Shown: one piece after another, positions 17,753-26,378 of the stretch
Numbering within the stretch: the stretch's first letter is position 1
Layout: each line of letters begins with the position of its first letter
NCBI RefSeq assembly: GCF_018282115.1
Contig: NZ_CP054306.1
Span: 1,845,488-1,909,487 of the forward strand
Direction: 5' to 3'
DNA: 64,000 nucleotides
Source of the DNA: Synechocystis sp. PCC 7338
Lineage (GTDB): Bacteria; Cyanobacteriota; Cyanobacteriia; Cyanobacteriales; Microcystaceae
Translations under genes and position numbers: made by a program
The notes under the pieces: generated by a model
The model's database searches: none
The model's input: only the letters and a program-made list of their open reading frames with translations
What the model was told of the DNA's origin: nothing

Positions 17753-18845
17753 ATGAAAAATTTAATGGAAAAAACCCGACATTCGTTATTATCATCAACA
17801 ATAGACCAGAGAAATACACTTGTTGTTTTTGATGAACGGGTTCAAGACTTAGATACTCTGTACGACGCCTTATTACCCGGCGTTGTTGCTCACACACTAA
17901 ATAGTCAGACCGATGCCATAACAACTATTTCCCAGTTATTGGCAGAAACAGGGGCAACTAAACTGGCGATCGCCGCCCATGGTGAACCTGGTACAATTTT
18001 TCTTGGCAAAAATCCATTAAACTCTCAGCAATTGGCGGCATATTCCCGTCTTTTAATGGAGTGGGGAATCAAGGAAATTGCCCTCTACAGTTGCCAAGTC
18101 GCCCAGGGCAATATTGGTAAACAGTTCGTTCACCAGTTGAGTGAGTTAACCGGCGCAGTCGTCTCAGCTTCGGCAACGAAGACAGGGTCTAAAGAACTCG
18201 GAGGTCTATGCTTTTGAACCTTTTCCGCCAGTTTTAACCCAATTACAGCAAAGATTGGGACAAAATAGTAATTTCCATGCCTTCAGTTATGCCTTGGGTT
18301 CTGCCAATGAGACCAGGGATTTACATCTGGTGGTGGATCAAACGGAAGATAAAACCTTTGACGATGCCAGTTTTTATAGCAGTTTGACCCGCCATTCCCT
18401 CACTGAAGGCTTGGCCTTCCAGGACAGTGTTGCAGTAGAAGTCAAAACCATCGCTAGTTTGCATGAAGATGGAATCCTACCCGATGATATTGGCTTAGTC
18501 AAAATTGATGCAGAGGGCTTTGACCTAGAAGTTATCAAAGGCATGGGAGATTTTCGCTACCCAGTGGTGCTAGCGGAATTTTGGGATCCCACTTTTCCCT
18601 TTGGACAAACAGGAGCCATAAACCACCTAAAGGATCTAGTGCCAGCTATGCGGCAGAGAGATTACCGCTGGCATATCGTCATCTATCGCATTTGGGGACA
18701 GCACGAGGTCAGTTATTACTGCAACTCGGACTATTCCTTGGAAAATTCCTGGGGCAATGTTTTCTTCTTCCAGGATTACGAAATCTTTAGTCAGGCATTA
18801 AAGTGGTGTAACGCAATTATGCCTGCCACCTATTTTGCTGTGTAA
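17753..18845 (+). pseudogene. Out-of-frame fusion of a DUF4347 domain to the C-terminal part of an FkbM methyltransferase
   Basis: From ATG 17753 the first frame encodes a DUF4347 domain (LVVFDERVQDLDTLYDALLPG, then LAIAAHGEPGTIFLG, IALYSCQVAQGN, VSASATKTGSKELGG) and stops at 18217. In the +1 frame, overlapping at about 18190, an FkbM methyltransferase appears in mid-domain: NSEVYAFEPFPPVLTQLQQRLG, VKIDAEGFDLEVIKG, and onward to the stop at 18845. The SAM-binding glycine motif that should precede VYAFEP is missing. Both halves read sensibly across AAGAACTCGGAGGT, so a deletion joining two genes near this stretch would explain the structure. DUF4347 normally heads very large exported repeat proteins. 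Neither half looks functional alone. Confidence 0.7.
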
Positions 18846-18929
18846 CTTGTCTCTAAGTGGAGCAAAAAAAGCATTCGGTAGTCATAGTCGACAAAGTTAT
18901 TCAGAGTTCCACGGACTACTGGTTGTTCT

Positions 18930-19712
18930 ATGCTACTACTCCAAGATAACTATTCTTATCTCTCGAAGCTGGGTGAATTTAAGCGATTGCAGGGAGAAAT
19001 TCCTGGTTTTTTCCTAGAACAGAGTGCGGCTCTCTGGGATGCTTTGCTAAGTTTCCAAAATACCCATGGTATCCATGGCAATATGCTGGAAATTGGAGTT
19101 TATAAAGGTCTATCAGCTTTGATGTCCTCCCTTCACCTCAAAGAAACAGAGGAATTTGTCCTGATTGATTGCACCAGGCATATTGAAGATGCAGAGGTGA
19201 ATCTTACTCCTATTCTCGGTGCCAGGGGCAAGTATATTCAGCGACCTTCTTATCAAGTGACAGCGGGCGCCCTTGGTGATTTACGTTCTACTTGTCGTTG
19301 GCTCCATATTGATGGGGAACACACAGGTAGGGCTGTGATCAATGACCTTGAATTATGTGAACAACTACTGTCAGACGACGGCATCATAGTCCTGGATGAT
19401 TTTTTTAATCCCATTTATCCACAGTTGGCAGAAGCACTATTCATTTTCTTGAATCAAAATCCTTTCAAATTGTCAATGGTTTTATGTGGCTGGAATAAGG
19501 CCTATCTTGCTCGACCAATGTTTGCCATCAACTACCGTCATTTTATTCGCCAGAAGTTGGCTGATGAACTCCACAACAGAGAAATTCATAAGTTTGTGAT
19601 CACGAAAACCGCTACTCTAGACGAATCAACAGCTTTTGGTATCTGTGAACAGAGATTTGTAGACAGAGATTACTATGGCTTGGACTCCGACCCCGATTTT
19701 TTACCTGCTTAG
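18930..19712 (+). CDS. Class I SAM-dependent methyltransferase
   Basis: The 260-residue protein has a SAM-binding motif HGNMLEIGVYKGLSALM, an acidic second-strand end (FVLIDCTRH), the WLHIDGEHTGRAVINDLELC segment and GIIVLDDFFNP. This arrangement is that of the Methyltransf_24 class found in glycan and cephalosporin-hydroxylase-like clusters. It lies 85 bases after the broken FkbM fragment and its stop comes ten bases before ATG of the membrane protein gene, suggesting cotranscription. The substrate is unknown; a sugar or lipid-linked glycan is an inference from context. Confidence 0.75.
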   Translation: MLLLQDNYSYLSKLGEFKRLQGEIPGFFLEQSAALWDALLSFQNTHGIHGNMLEIGVYKGLSALMSSLHLKETEEFVLIDCTRHIEDAEVNLTPILGARGKYIQRPSYQVTAGALGDLRSTCRWLHIDGEHTGRAVINDLELCEQLLSDDGIIVLDDFFNPIYPQLAEALFIFLNQNPFKLSMVLCGWNKAYLARPMFAINYRHFIRQKLADELHNREIHKFVITKTATLDESTAFGICEQRFVDRDYYGLDSDPDFLPA

Positions 19713-19721
19713 GTGATTAAT

Positions 19722-21527
19722 ATGAGTGCTCAAAAAAAAGAAGAAGCTCCAAAAAATAAATTTATTACCTCGATTTTGACTTTTAGAATAGAAGTTGTTT
19801 CCCCATACTTATTCTTATTAGTATTGACGTGGAGCGCTCATTTTTTATTAATAAAAGATTTTGGACTTTACGAGGATGATTGGGGTTTTACTGCCACGGC
19901 GATCGCCAATGACTTTACCCAAAATTGGAACCGTCTATATGGTGCCATTACTAGTTTTTGGCAGGGTCGCCCAGTGCATATGGCTTTACTCACCTTTATT
20001 CCCTTTTGGGGAGCTAAATTTGGAGGTATTCAGACATTATATATAATTGGTTTTGCTATTCTCGGTTTTAATACGTGTCTGTGGTTTGCCTTTATACGTC
20101 GAATTACCTGCAGTGGCTATGGAGCATTGATCGCCAGTCTATTTTTCTGTCTCTACCCAGCGGACACAACTTTTAGCTTTCTTCAGCATCTTTTTGGACT
20201 ACAAACCTCTTTATTGTGCTTATTGTTGGCCTTTCATTTTTATATTACTATTTCTTATTCAAAAATATTTACTTTTTGCTTGAAGGGGATTAGTTACTTA
20301 TTGGCAATTTTATCTTTACTTAATTATGAAAGTTTATTTTTGGTTTTTTTAACTGCTCCTCTATTTCGTCCTCATCAAATAACTCAAAAACAAAAAAATT
20401 ATCATTTCTTCATTGTTTTAGCCATTGGTATTAGCTATTTTTTACTTCGTCGTTGGGCTGGAGAATCGAGAGCTAGTAACATGGGAGTTGTTAATGCATT
20501 ACAAAAAATTGTTCAACAAATCACATTAGGTCCTTTAGTTTCCCTTGGCTCATTTATTCTCCGTCCTGCACAGGTTTTGAACGAACTATTGGGACAATAT
20601 TGGTCAGTTTTACTGATTAGCTCACTGCTATTTTTGTTTATTTTAATAAACCTATTCAATTCTCGCTGGGGACAAGTATTGCGATCCAGTGATAATCCTG
20701 ATTTTAATTCCTGGAAGCGCTGGTTAATAGTGGGCTTGATGATGACAATTCTAGCTTACCCTTCAGCCCTACTCCTATCTGTGACAGCCATTGATGGCCG
20801 TGATTCTCGAGTCCATTTTTCTGCTTCCTTGGGTACAACCCTTATTTTTACTTGTCTTTGGATTTTGCTTTTACTTACTGCCCATAGATGGCGGTTTAAA
20901 CAGTACATAATAATATCGATTTTATCCCTGCAATTAGGGTTTTTATTCACTTTTTGTTTAGATGTTCAACACCAATATCGCCTGAGCTGGCAATCTCAAC
21001 AGACTTTTATACAGGACGTAATCTCCTTGGCACCGGATCTACAGGAAGGCACAACAATTTTATTGCAGGCTCCAGGTTTAGTGACAGGAAAGCAAATTAA
21101 TCCTTTTGATTGGAGCTTACCTTGGGTGCTAGAATCCGTGTATTTATTCCCTTCGGACTGGGAATTTGTCCCAAGAATTTATCGAGTCTATTCTGAAACT
21201 AGTTTTCCTACATTTTGGCAAGAACACATTGTAAATGGAAACGAGTTTATCCTATCTCCAAACAACCCAGGTTTATACTTTTATTTCCCTTGGGAGCCAG
21301 AGCGAGTTATCAGCGGAGAAAACATAATTTTGCTAGTGCGGGAAAACGATAAGTTAGTCCGTAAAGACTATATTGAAGGCAGATCGGGACAAAAAATTGT
21401 CCTTAAGCCAAAACCACAATCCACTTTGCCGCCGAATTTTGCGACTACGCCCATATTTGATCGTCTAATAGCATCTAGTTGTGACCATTGCCGCCAGGGA
21501 TCTCCCATTTACTTTGAAAATCCCTAA
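19722..21527 (+). CDS. Polytopic membrane protein, probable glycosyltransferase-like
   Basis: About 600 residues with roughly ten or more hydrophobic segments (for example YLFLLVLTWSAHFLLI, FFIVLAIGISYFLL, SLLFLFILINLF) and a soluble C-terminal part of about 170 residues. Near the N-terminus is DFGLYEDDWGF: an acidic loop after the first membrane helix is typical of GT-C and PMT-like glycosyltransferases, where Asp residues bind the lipid-phosphate sugar donor. I infer a sugar transfer role but cannot assign a family. ATG 19722 is preferred over GTG 19713 because AGGTG lies nine bases before it. The gene is A+T-rich compared with psbB or bioF, as expected of acquired surface-glycan genes. Confidence 0.7.
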   Translation: MSAQKKEEAPKNKFITSILTFRIEVVSPYLFLLVLTWSAHFLLIKDFGLYEDDWGFTATAIANDFTQNWNRLYGAITSFWQGRPVHMALLTFIPFWGAKFGGIQTLYIIGFAILGFNTCLWFAFIRRITCSGYGALIASLFFCLYPADTTFSFLQHLFGLQTSLLCLLLAFHFYITISYSKIFTFCLKGISYLLAILSLLNYESLFLVFLTAPLFRPHQITQKQKNYHFFIVLAIGISYFLLRRWAGESRASNMGVVNALQKIVQQITLGPLVSLGSFILRPAQVLNELLGQYWSVLLISSLLFLFILINLFNSRWGQVLRSSDNPDFNSWKRWLIVGLMMTILAYPSALLLSVTAIDGRDSRVHFSASLGTTLIFTCLWILLLLTAHRWRFKQYIIISILSLQLGFLFTFCLDVQHQYRLSWQSQQTFIQDVISLAPDLQEGTTILLQAPGLVTGKQINPFDWSLPWVLESVYLFPSDWEFVPRIYRVYSETSFPTFWQEHIVNGNEFILSPNNPGLYFYFPWEPERVISGENIILLVRENDKLVRKDYIEGRSGQKIVLKPKPQSTLPPNFATTPIFDRLIASSCDHCRQGSPIYFENP

Positions 21528-21658
21528 AATTGGCACTCTCCAGTGCATGGCCCGTGGGGTGAATCTGCCAGGAAAAATAAAGTTTGGCAAAAATCGCCCC
21601 TATCAGTTATGATGTTTGAAGCGACGCGGGATAGAGCAGTCTGGTAGCTCGTCGGGCT

Positions 21659-22312
21659 CAAGTCGCAAGATGTAAACCATGAGCACTAAGCTTAAGGGTG
21701 ACATTGCAGAGCAGACCGCCATTCTTCATGCTTTGAGGCTTGGCTGGGGGTTCTGAAGCCATTAGGAGACCGTCTTTCTTATGATCTGGTCTTTGATGTC
21801 GAAGGAGTCCTTTTGAAGGTGCAGGTTAAAAGTTCCTGGTTCAGCGAAAAAACTGGCAACTATGTTGTTGACAATCGTAGAACAAGGACAAACAGACAAA
21901 ACATTGTTAGATCTCCCTATGGTGAGAAAGACTTTGATTTTGCTGTTGCCTACGTTGAAGAGCTTGACCTGTTCTATGTCTTTCCGGTTGATGTCTTTAT
22001 TAGTTACGGTAGTGAGATTCACCTGGTCGAAACTGATAAACGTCAGAGAAAACCAAGGTCGTTCGATTACCGAGAAGCTTGGCATCTCATCTTGCAAAAA
22101 GGGGCTGCGCAAAGGGAGACCTCTGCGTGATTATCTCTCAAATTCGGGGAAGCCTTTCAAATGGTAATCCCGAGCCAAACCTAGGACCATGAGATATTTC
22201 TAGGAAGGTGTAGAGACTTGATGGGAGACACCCTAACAGGAAAGCTGAGGGTGAAGGGAAAGTCCAGACCACAAACTGACAAGGTCAGGCAGTGAAAACT
22301 GTAGTTGGTAAG
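21659..22312 (+). ncRNA. Group I self-splicing intron in tRNA-fMet
   Basis: The 654-base insertion lies in the anticodon loop. It follows a U and ends in G, as group I introns require. The catalytic core elements lie after the endonuclease frame: a P-like ATTCGGGGAAGC, a Q-like GGTAATCCCGAGCC, an R-like GTGTAGAGACTTGATGG and an S-like AAGGGAAAGTCCAGACC. Exon boundaries were chosen to rebuild a seven-base loop CTCATAA. The intron encodes a homing endonuclease frame starting 20 bases inside its 5' end. Splicing itself is inferred from these conserved elements and from the known Synechocystis intron. Confidence 0.9.
21679..22130 (+). pseudogene. Intron homing endonuclease (I-Ssp6803I-like), frameshifted
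   Basis: ATG 21679 begins MSTKLKGDIAEQTAIL and reaches TGG-GGG-TTC-TGA at 21745-21756. One additional G in the run of five G at 21746-21750 would restore GWGVLKPLGDRLSYDLVFD and join the frame that continues to TGA 22130 as VQVKSSW, GNYVVDNRRTRTN, DFDFAVAYVEEL, ending QRETSA. The result would be about 150 residues, as for I-Ssp6803I, a PD-(D/E)xK-type homing enzyme whose Q-x-K motif (VQVK) is visible. The frameshift separates the N-terminal glutamate region from the catalytic core, so no active enzyme is expected. A sequencing error in the G run cannot be excluded. Confidence 0.85.
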
Positions 22313-22368
22313 CATAACCCGAAGGTCGGTGGTTCAAATCCGCCTCCCGCCATTAAAAAAAAGAAAAA

Positions 22369-22410
22369 AAACTCCCCCCTCCAGACAATGGTTGGGGGGT
22401 TTGTTTTATT
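22369..22410 (+). terminator. Terminator after tRNA-fMet
   Basis: CCCCCC at 22374-22379 pairs with GGGGGG at 22394-22399, extended inwards by CCA/TGG, and is followed by a T-rich tract (TTTGTTTTATT). It sits 17 bases after the tRNA 3' end and just before bioF. Confidence 0.7.
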
Positions 22411-22423
22411 CAGTCTAAAGTTT

Positions 22424-23617
22424 ATGGCTACTGACTCCACTGCCTACACTTGGTTAGGCGATGCTCTAGAAACTATTCAGCGGGCCCATTGGCATCGTCA
22501 TCCCCAGAGAATTATCCAGGGGCCAGGGCCGAAAATTGAATTGGAGGGGCAACGGTTAGTTAATTTTGCTAGCAATGATTACCTTGGTTTAGCTAGCCAT
22601 CCTGACCTAAAAGCAGCGGCCACTAAGGCGATCGCCGAGTGGGGGACGGGGAGTACGGGGTCCCGGTTGTTGAGTGGTCATCGTCAGCTACACGAAAATT
22701 TAGAACAGACCATTGCCCACTGGAAGGGAACGGAAGCGGCTTTGGTGTTCAGTTCTGGATATTTGGCTAATTTGGGCACCATTACGGCGTTGGTGGGTAA
22801 GCGGGATTTAATTTTGGCGGACGAATATAACCATTCCAGCCTCAAGCGGGGAGCACAGTTGAGTGGGGCCAAGGTAATCAACTATGACCATGGGTGCCCA
22901 GAAGTTTTGACCGCTCTGTTGGTTCAACATCGAGACCATCACCGCCGTTGTTTGATCCTCAGTGACGGGGTGTTTAGTATGGATGGCGACCTATGTCCCT
23001 TGCCCCAATTAGTGGCGATCGCCGAAGAATTTCAAAGCATGTTGCTAGTGGACGATGCCCATGGCACCGGCACGATGGGAAAAACGGGTACAGGCTGCCG
23101 GGAGCATTTTCAGTTACCAGTGGGGGATTGGATTCAGGTGGGAACCCTCAGCAAAGCCCTGGGGAGTTTGGGAGGTTATGTAGCCGGCAGTGCTGCCCTA
23201 ATTGATTTTTTGCGGAATCGAGCTGCCACCTGGATTTATACCACCGGCCTTTCCCCCGCCGACACTGCCGCTGCCCTGGCCGCCATTAAACTCATCCAAC
23301 GGGAACCGGAACGCGTTGCCCAACTCCAGCACAACGTTGATTACCTAGCCAAGGGATTAGAAGGTTTAGCAACATCAAACTTTCGGCGATCGCCAAACAA
23401 TGCCCCCATCCTCTGGGTAGGGGCCGCCAACCCAGCCAACGCTCTCGAAATGGCTAAGTATTTGCGAGAACAGGGAATTTTTGCTCCGGCCATTCGTCCC
23501 CCCACCGTTCCCCACAGCCGACTACGTTTTTCGGCCATGGCCACCCACAACCTAGGGCACATTGACCAATTATTGGAAGCGCTGGATCGCTATTACCTCC
23601 ATCAGAATTCCCCTTGA
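22424..23617 (+). CDS. bioF: 8-amino-7-oxononanoate synthase (biotin synthesis)
   Basis: The 397-residue PLP enzyme condenses pimeloyl-ACP/CoA with alanine to form KAPA in the cytoplasm. The family signatures are [50 protein letters not shown], and the PLP lysine in [14 protein letters not shown] 22424 ([18 protein letters not shown]) is chosen. The frame happens to be open upstream through the tRNA 3' exon and terminator, but those 44 codons are not protein-like. I saw no other biotin gene in the window. Confidence 0.95.
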   Translation: MATDSTAYTWLGDALETIQRAHWHRHPQRIIQGPGPKIELEGQRLVNFASNDYLGLASHPDLKAAATKAIAEWGTGSTGSRLLSGHRQLHENLEQTIAHWKGTEAALVFSSGYLANLGTITALVGKRDLILADEYNHSSLKRGAQLSGAKVINYDHGCPEVLTALLVQHRDHHRRCLILSDGVFSMDGDLCPLPQLVAIAEEFQSMLLVDDAHGTGTMGKTGTGCREHFQLPVGDWIQVGTLSKALGSLGGYVAGSAALIDFLRNRAATWIYTTGLSPADTAAALAAIKLIQREPERVAQLQHNVDYLAKGLEGLATSNFRRSPNNAPILWVGAANPANALEMAKYLREQGIFAPAIRPPTVPHSRLRFSAMATHNLGHIDQLLEALDRYYLHQNSP

Positions 23618-23762
23618 CGGTGAACCTTTGTCAGCCGACCCACTTACTCCTTGAATATCACTTCCCTGCCGTGGGAGAGTGAAGTCAGTCAAGGTTTTGG
23701 TTAAACTTAAAATAAAACCAGAAATATCTTTTAATTTTTTACAGTAAGAGTAAGCATTATCA

Positions 23763-24524
23763 ATGGGCGACACTATTACCCTCCTTTCCCGCCGAGAAAT
23801 AGAAAAAATGCGGCAGGCGGGCCAACTATCGGCGGCCCTACTTGATCACCTAGCGCCAATGGTGCAACCGGGCATAACCACCCTAGATCTCAACGACGAA
23901 GCGGAAAAATGGACAAAAGCTCACGGAGCCATCAGCGCCCCCCTTGGTTATAACGGTTTCCCCAAATCTATTTGCACCAGCATCAACGAGGTTATCTGCC
24001 ATGGCATCCCCCACCGCAAACGGGTCTTGCAGGAAGGAGACATCATCAACGTTGACGTTACGCCAATCCTGGACGGCTATCATGGCGACTGTTCCCGCAC
24101 CTTTTTTGTCGGTACCCCCAGCCCAGTGGCAGAAAAACTGGTCAAAGTGACCGAAGAATGTCTACACCTAGGCATTGAAGCAGTTAAACCAGGCGGCAAA
24201 ATTGGTGATATTGGAGCTGCTATCCAAAAGCATGCCGAAGCCCAGGGGTTTTCAGTGGTTCGAGATTTTGTCGGCCACGGCATTAGCAAAATTTTCCACA
24301 CCGCCCCCCAAATTCCCCATTACGGCAAAGCGGGCAAAGGTAAACGGTTACGCCCAGGCATGGTATTCACTATCGAACCCATGATCAATGAAGGCACCTG
24401 GGAAGCGGTGTTACTAGATGATGGTTGGACTGCCATTACCAAAGACGGTAAGCTTTCCGCCCAGTTTGAGCACACCATTGCCGTCACTGAAGATGGAGTG
24501 GAAATTTTGACCCTAGGGGAGTAG
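23763..24524 (+). CDS. map: Methionine aminopeptidase, type I
   Basis: The 253-residue enzyme removes the initiator methionine. Metal ligands appear in order: the Asp residues in INVDVTPILDGYHGDCSRTF, the His in FVGHGISKIFH, and the glutamates in FTIEPMINEG and QFEHTIAV; ICHGIPH carries the conserved substrate-binding histidine. It lacks an N-terminal zinc-finger extension and so is the short bacterial form. The following DUF393 gene begins five bases after the stop, which implies cotranscription. Confidence 0.95.
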   Translation: MGDTITLLSRREIEKMRQAGQLSAALLDHLAPMVQPGITTLDLNDEAEKWTKAHGAISAPLGYNGFPKSICTSINEVICHGIPHRKRVLQEGDIINVDVTPILDGYHGDCSRTFFVGTPSPVAEKLVKVTEECLHLGIEAVKPGGKIGDIGAAIQKHAEAQGFSVVRDFVGHGISKIFHTAPQIPHYGKAGKGKRLRPGMVFTIEPMINEGTWEAVLLDDGWTAITKDGKLSAQFEHTIAVTEDGVEILTLGE

Positions 24525-24529
24525 ATTCA

Positions 24530-24985
24530 GTGAAAAATTGGCAAATTGAACTTTTATACGACGGTGAATGCCCCCTTTGCCTCCGAGAGGTTAATTTCCT
24601 GCGTAATAAAGACCGGGGCCGGGGTTTGGTTAATTTTGTGGACATCGCCCAGGCGGATTACAATCCCCAAGACCATGGCGGCATCAGCTTTGAGGATGCC
24701 ATGGCCCGCATTCATGCGGTGAAGGCCGACGGAACAGTAATCAAAAATGTGGCCGTTTTTCGAGAAGTGTACAAAGTGCTAGGTATTGATTGGCTGTATG
24801 CTCCCACCCGCTGGCCCATCATTGGTCCCTTGGTGGACAGAATTTACGACTTTTGGGCCGATCGCCGTTTGAGCTGGACAGGACGGCCGAGCTTGGCGGA
24901 AATTTTAGCCCAGAGGGAAAAGGGCATGTGTGCAAATGGTGGCTGTGCATTGCCCGTTGCCGGTGGTTCCGAAGTTGTCCACTAA
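24530..24985 (+). CDS. DUF393-family thiol-disulfide oxidoreductase-like protein
   Basis: The 151-residue protein begins at GTG 24530. Its N-terminal LLYDGECPLCLREVNFL contains the CxxC of the DUF393 (YuxK-like) family, which has a thioredoxin-like fold. Further family features are a central basic stretch and the YAPTRWPIIGPLVDRIYDFWA segment. A second cysteine pair (CANGGC) lies near the C-terminus. The exact partner is unknown; the redox role is inferred from the CxxC. It is closely spaced after map, so probably transcribed with it. Confidence 0.85.
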   Translation: MKNWQIELLYDGECPLCLREVNFLRNKDRGRGLVNFVDIAQADYNPQDHGGISFEDAMARIHAVKADGTVIKNVAVFREVYKVLGIDWLYAPTRWPIIGPLVDRIYDFWADRRLSWTGRPSLAEILAQREKGMCANGGCALPVAGGSEVVH

Positions 24986-25018
24986 GAATTTCCTTCACTT
25001 GAGCTAAATTTTGGAAAG

Positions 25019-25188
25019 ATGTCCATACACTCTCACTATGCTCAATGTGGCCATAAAAATGTTGTCAAAAGTGGAAAGTGACGGTGTATTGCACCGATAA
25101 CTGGAGGCCCTATCAACAACTACTGGATCACAATTTTTTAGAGAGATTTTTGGGAAAATCTATCGCTCTGAACTTTGCGAGCATAATC
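25019..25188 (+). mobile_element. Remnant of an IS1-family transposase with internal deletion
   Basis: From ATG 25019 a 20-codon frame reads MSIHSHYAQCGHKNVVKSGK, which resembles the zinc-finger N-terminus of IS1 InsA (CPxCG...VVKNGK) with one cysteine lost. Almost directly after it, in another frame from 25084, comes VYCTDNWRPYQQLLDHNF, which resembles the DDE part of InsB (YCTDxWxxY). The several hundred bases that should separate these blocks are absent. I could not identify terminal inverted repeats. The remnant ends at the convergent ribE stop. Family assignment is from motif memory. Confidence 0.5.
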
Positions 25189-25869
25189 TTAGCCATAGCC
25201 ATTTTCATGTAAAAAAGCTAGGTCGATATCTTTCGCCTGACCCATTACCTGGCCTCTGGACAAAAATCGGGCCGCATATTTACCCAAAATATCCCCCTCC
25301 AAATTGACCCAGTCCCCCGGTTGCAGTAACTGTAAATTGGTTTCGCTATAGGTGTGGGGAATAACGGCCACGTTAAACCAGTCTTCGCCACAGTCCGCCA
25401 CTGTTAAACTGATGCCATTGACGGCAATACTGCCCTTAGGAACGAGGTAGGGAGCTAAATATTGTTGCCATTGCCCCTGTAAACTGCCCACTGCCCCAAA
25501 GCTGAGCAGCCAAGCATTATCGGTTTGTTCATTGCTCAATAATTGCCCCACTCCGTCCACATGGCCAGAGACAAAATGTCCCCCCACTTTTCCCCCTACC
25601 CGGAGGGAAGTTTCAATGTTGACCGCTGTGCGTCTTTCCTTGGCTCTGCCTAGGGTAGTACGTTGCAAGGTTTCCGGAGAAACGTCCGCTAAAAATCCCT
25701 GGTGGGCGATCGCCTCTACGGTGAGGCAAACTCCATCCACTGCAATGCTGTCCCCCAGGGAAATATCTCCTAAAACCCGTTGAGCGTCGGCAGGGGCCAG
25801 GGTAATTTCCAGGCGATCGGCCCGCTGGGCAGAAAGATAACCGAGGGATTGGATAATACCAGTGAACAC
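25189..25869 (-). CDS. ribE: Riboflavin synthase, alpha subunit
   Basis: The 226-residue protein catalyses dismutation of two 6,7-dimethyl-8-ribityllumazine molecules to riboflavin. Its two lumazine-binding repeats are clear: MFTGIIQSLG with DGVCLTVEAI and DVSPETLQRTTLG in the first, and HVDGVGQLL, GSIAVNGISLTVADC and VIPHTYSETNLQ in the second. The start is GTG at 25869, encoding the conserved FTGII beginning. A second frame on the same strand overlaps it but is a shadow. Length is typical. Confidence 0.96.
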   Translation of the reverse strand: MFTGIIQSLGYLSAQRADRLEITLAPADAQRVLGDISLGDSIAVDGVCLTVEAIAHQGFLADVSPETLQRTTLGRAKERRTAVNIETSLRVGGKVGGHFVSGHVDGVGQLLSNEQTDNAWLLSFGAVGSLQGQWQQYLAPYLVPKGSIAVNGISLTVADCGEDWFNVAVIPHTYSETNLQLLQPGDWVNLEGDILGKYAARFLSRGQVMGQAKDIDLAFLHENGYG

Positions 25870-26046
25870 AATGGCAATAATTTAGGGGAACAACCACCAT
25901 TGTCCCAGGTTGAGCTAGATTGCGGCACAATTAGCCAAAACCCTTGGGTGCCATGGGCTTGGGATGGATATTGTTCTCCTCTCCGACCCCAGTAAATGGT
26001 CAATGCGCCTACAATGGTTACTGTTCTTGCCCGTTGAAGAGATAAT

Positions 26047-26316
26047 ATGGCTGATAATCCGGAAAAAGACGCATTCCTCTATCCCAAGAGTAAATATTAT
26101 GGGGATTTCAAGCCGGAAAAATTGGTTTTTAATGCAAATTTACAGGAATTTGCTCAAAAGGTAAGCGTCATATGTAATCTAGAGACCGCAGGTAAAATCG
26201 AAACCATGGAAGCCTATGAGAGAATCAAGCGACTTTGGAAAAGTTTGAAGGAGAGCAAAAAAGAGTTGGGGATTGGGCAAGATCCTTTCAAGCCCGACGA
26301 ACCGCCTCACAGTTAG
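26047..26316 (+). CDS. Small conserved cyanobacterial protein (possibly DUF7219)
   Basis: The 89-residue protein begins MADNPEKDAFLYPKSKYYGDF and contains LVFNANLQEFAQKVSVICNLETAGKI, a pattern I have seen in many cyanobacterial genomes and tentatively place in DUF7219. It is charged, probably cytoplasmic and helical, with no catalytic motif. Its stop lies 63 bases before the FutB-like permease gene. Function unknown. Confidence 0.75.
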   Translation: MADNPEKDAFLYPKSKYYGDFKPEKLVFNANLQEFAQKVSVICNLETAGKIETMEAYERIKRLWKSLKESKKELGIGQDPFKPDEPPHS

Positions 26317-26378
26317 TTTTTGGCCTCTGGGGATTCCCCGATTAAATAACCCAGCTTTATCTCTGTGTTTGATTCGCC

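Larger units (their letters stand above)
21625..22352 (+). tRNA. Initiator tRNA-fMet (CAU), interrupted by a group I intron
   Basis: The 5' exon (21625-21658) has acceptor strand CGCGGGA, D-arm AGCAGTCTGGTAGCT and the 5' anticodon stem TCGGG. The 3' exon (22313-22352) begins CATAACCCGA, continues with T-arm GGTGG-TTCAAAT-CCGCC, and ends TCCCGCC plus discriminator A. Joined, the anticodon loop is CTCATAA with anticodon CAT. C1 opposite C72 is a mismatch, a hallmark of initiator tRNAs, and the three G-C pairs of the anticodon stem (GGG/CCC) are present. CCA is not encoded. The mature length is 74 without CCA. Synechocystis is known to carry an intron here. Confidence 0.93.

Noticed and set aside
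22292-22423. N-terminal extension of bioF through the tRNA exon and terminator
   Set aside because: Those codons come from tRNA and hairpin sequence; family alignment starts at ATG 22424.
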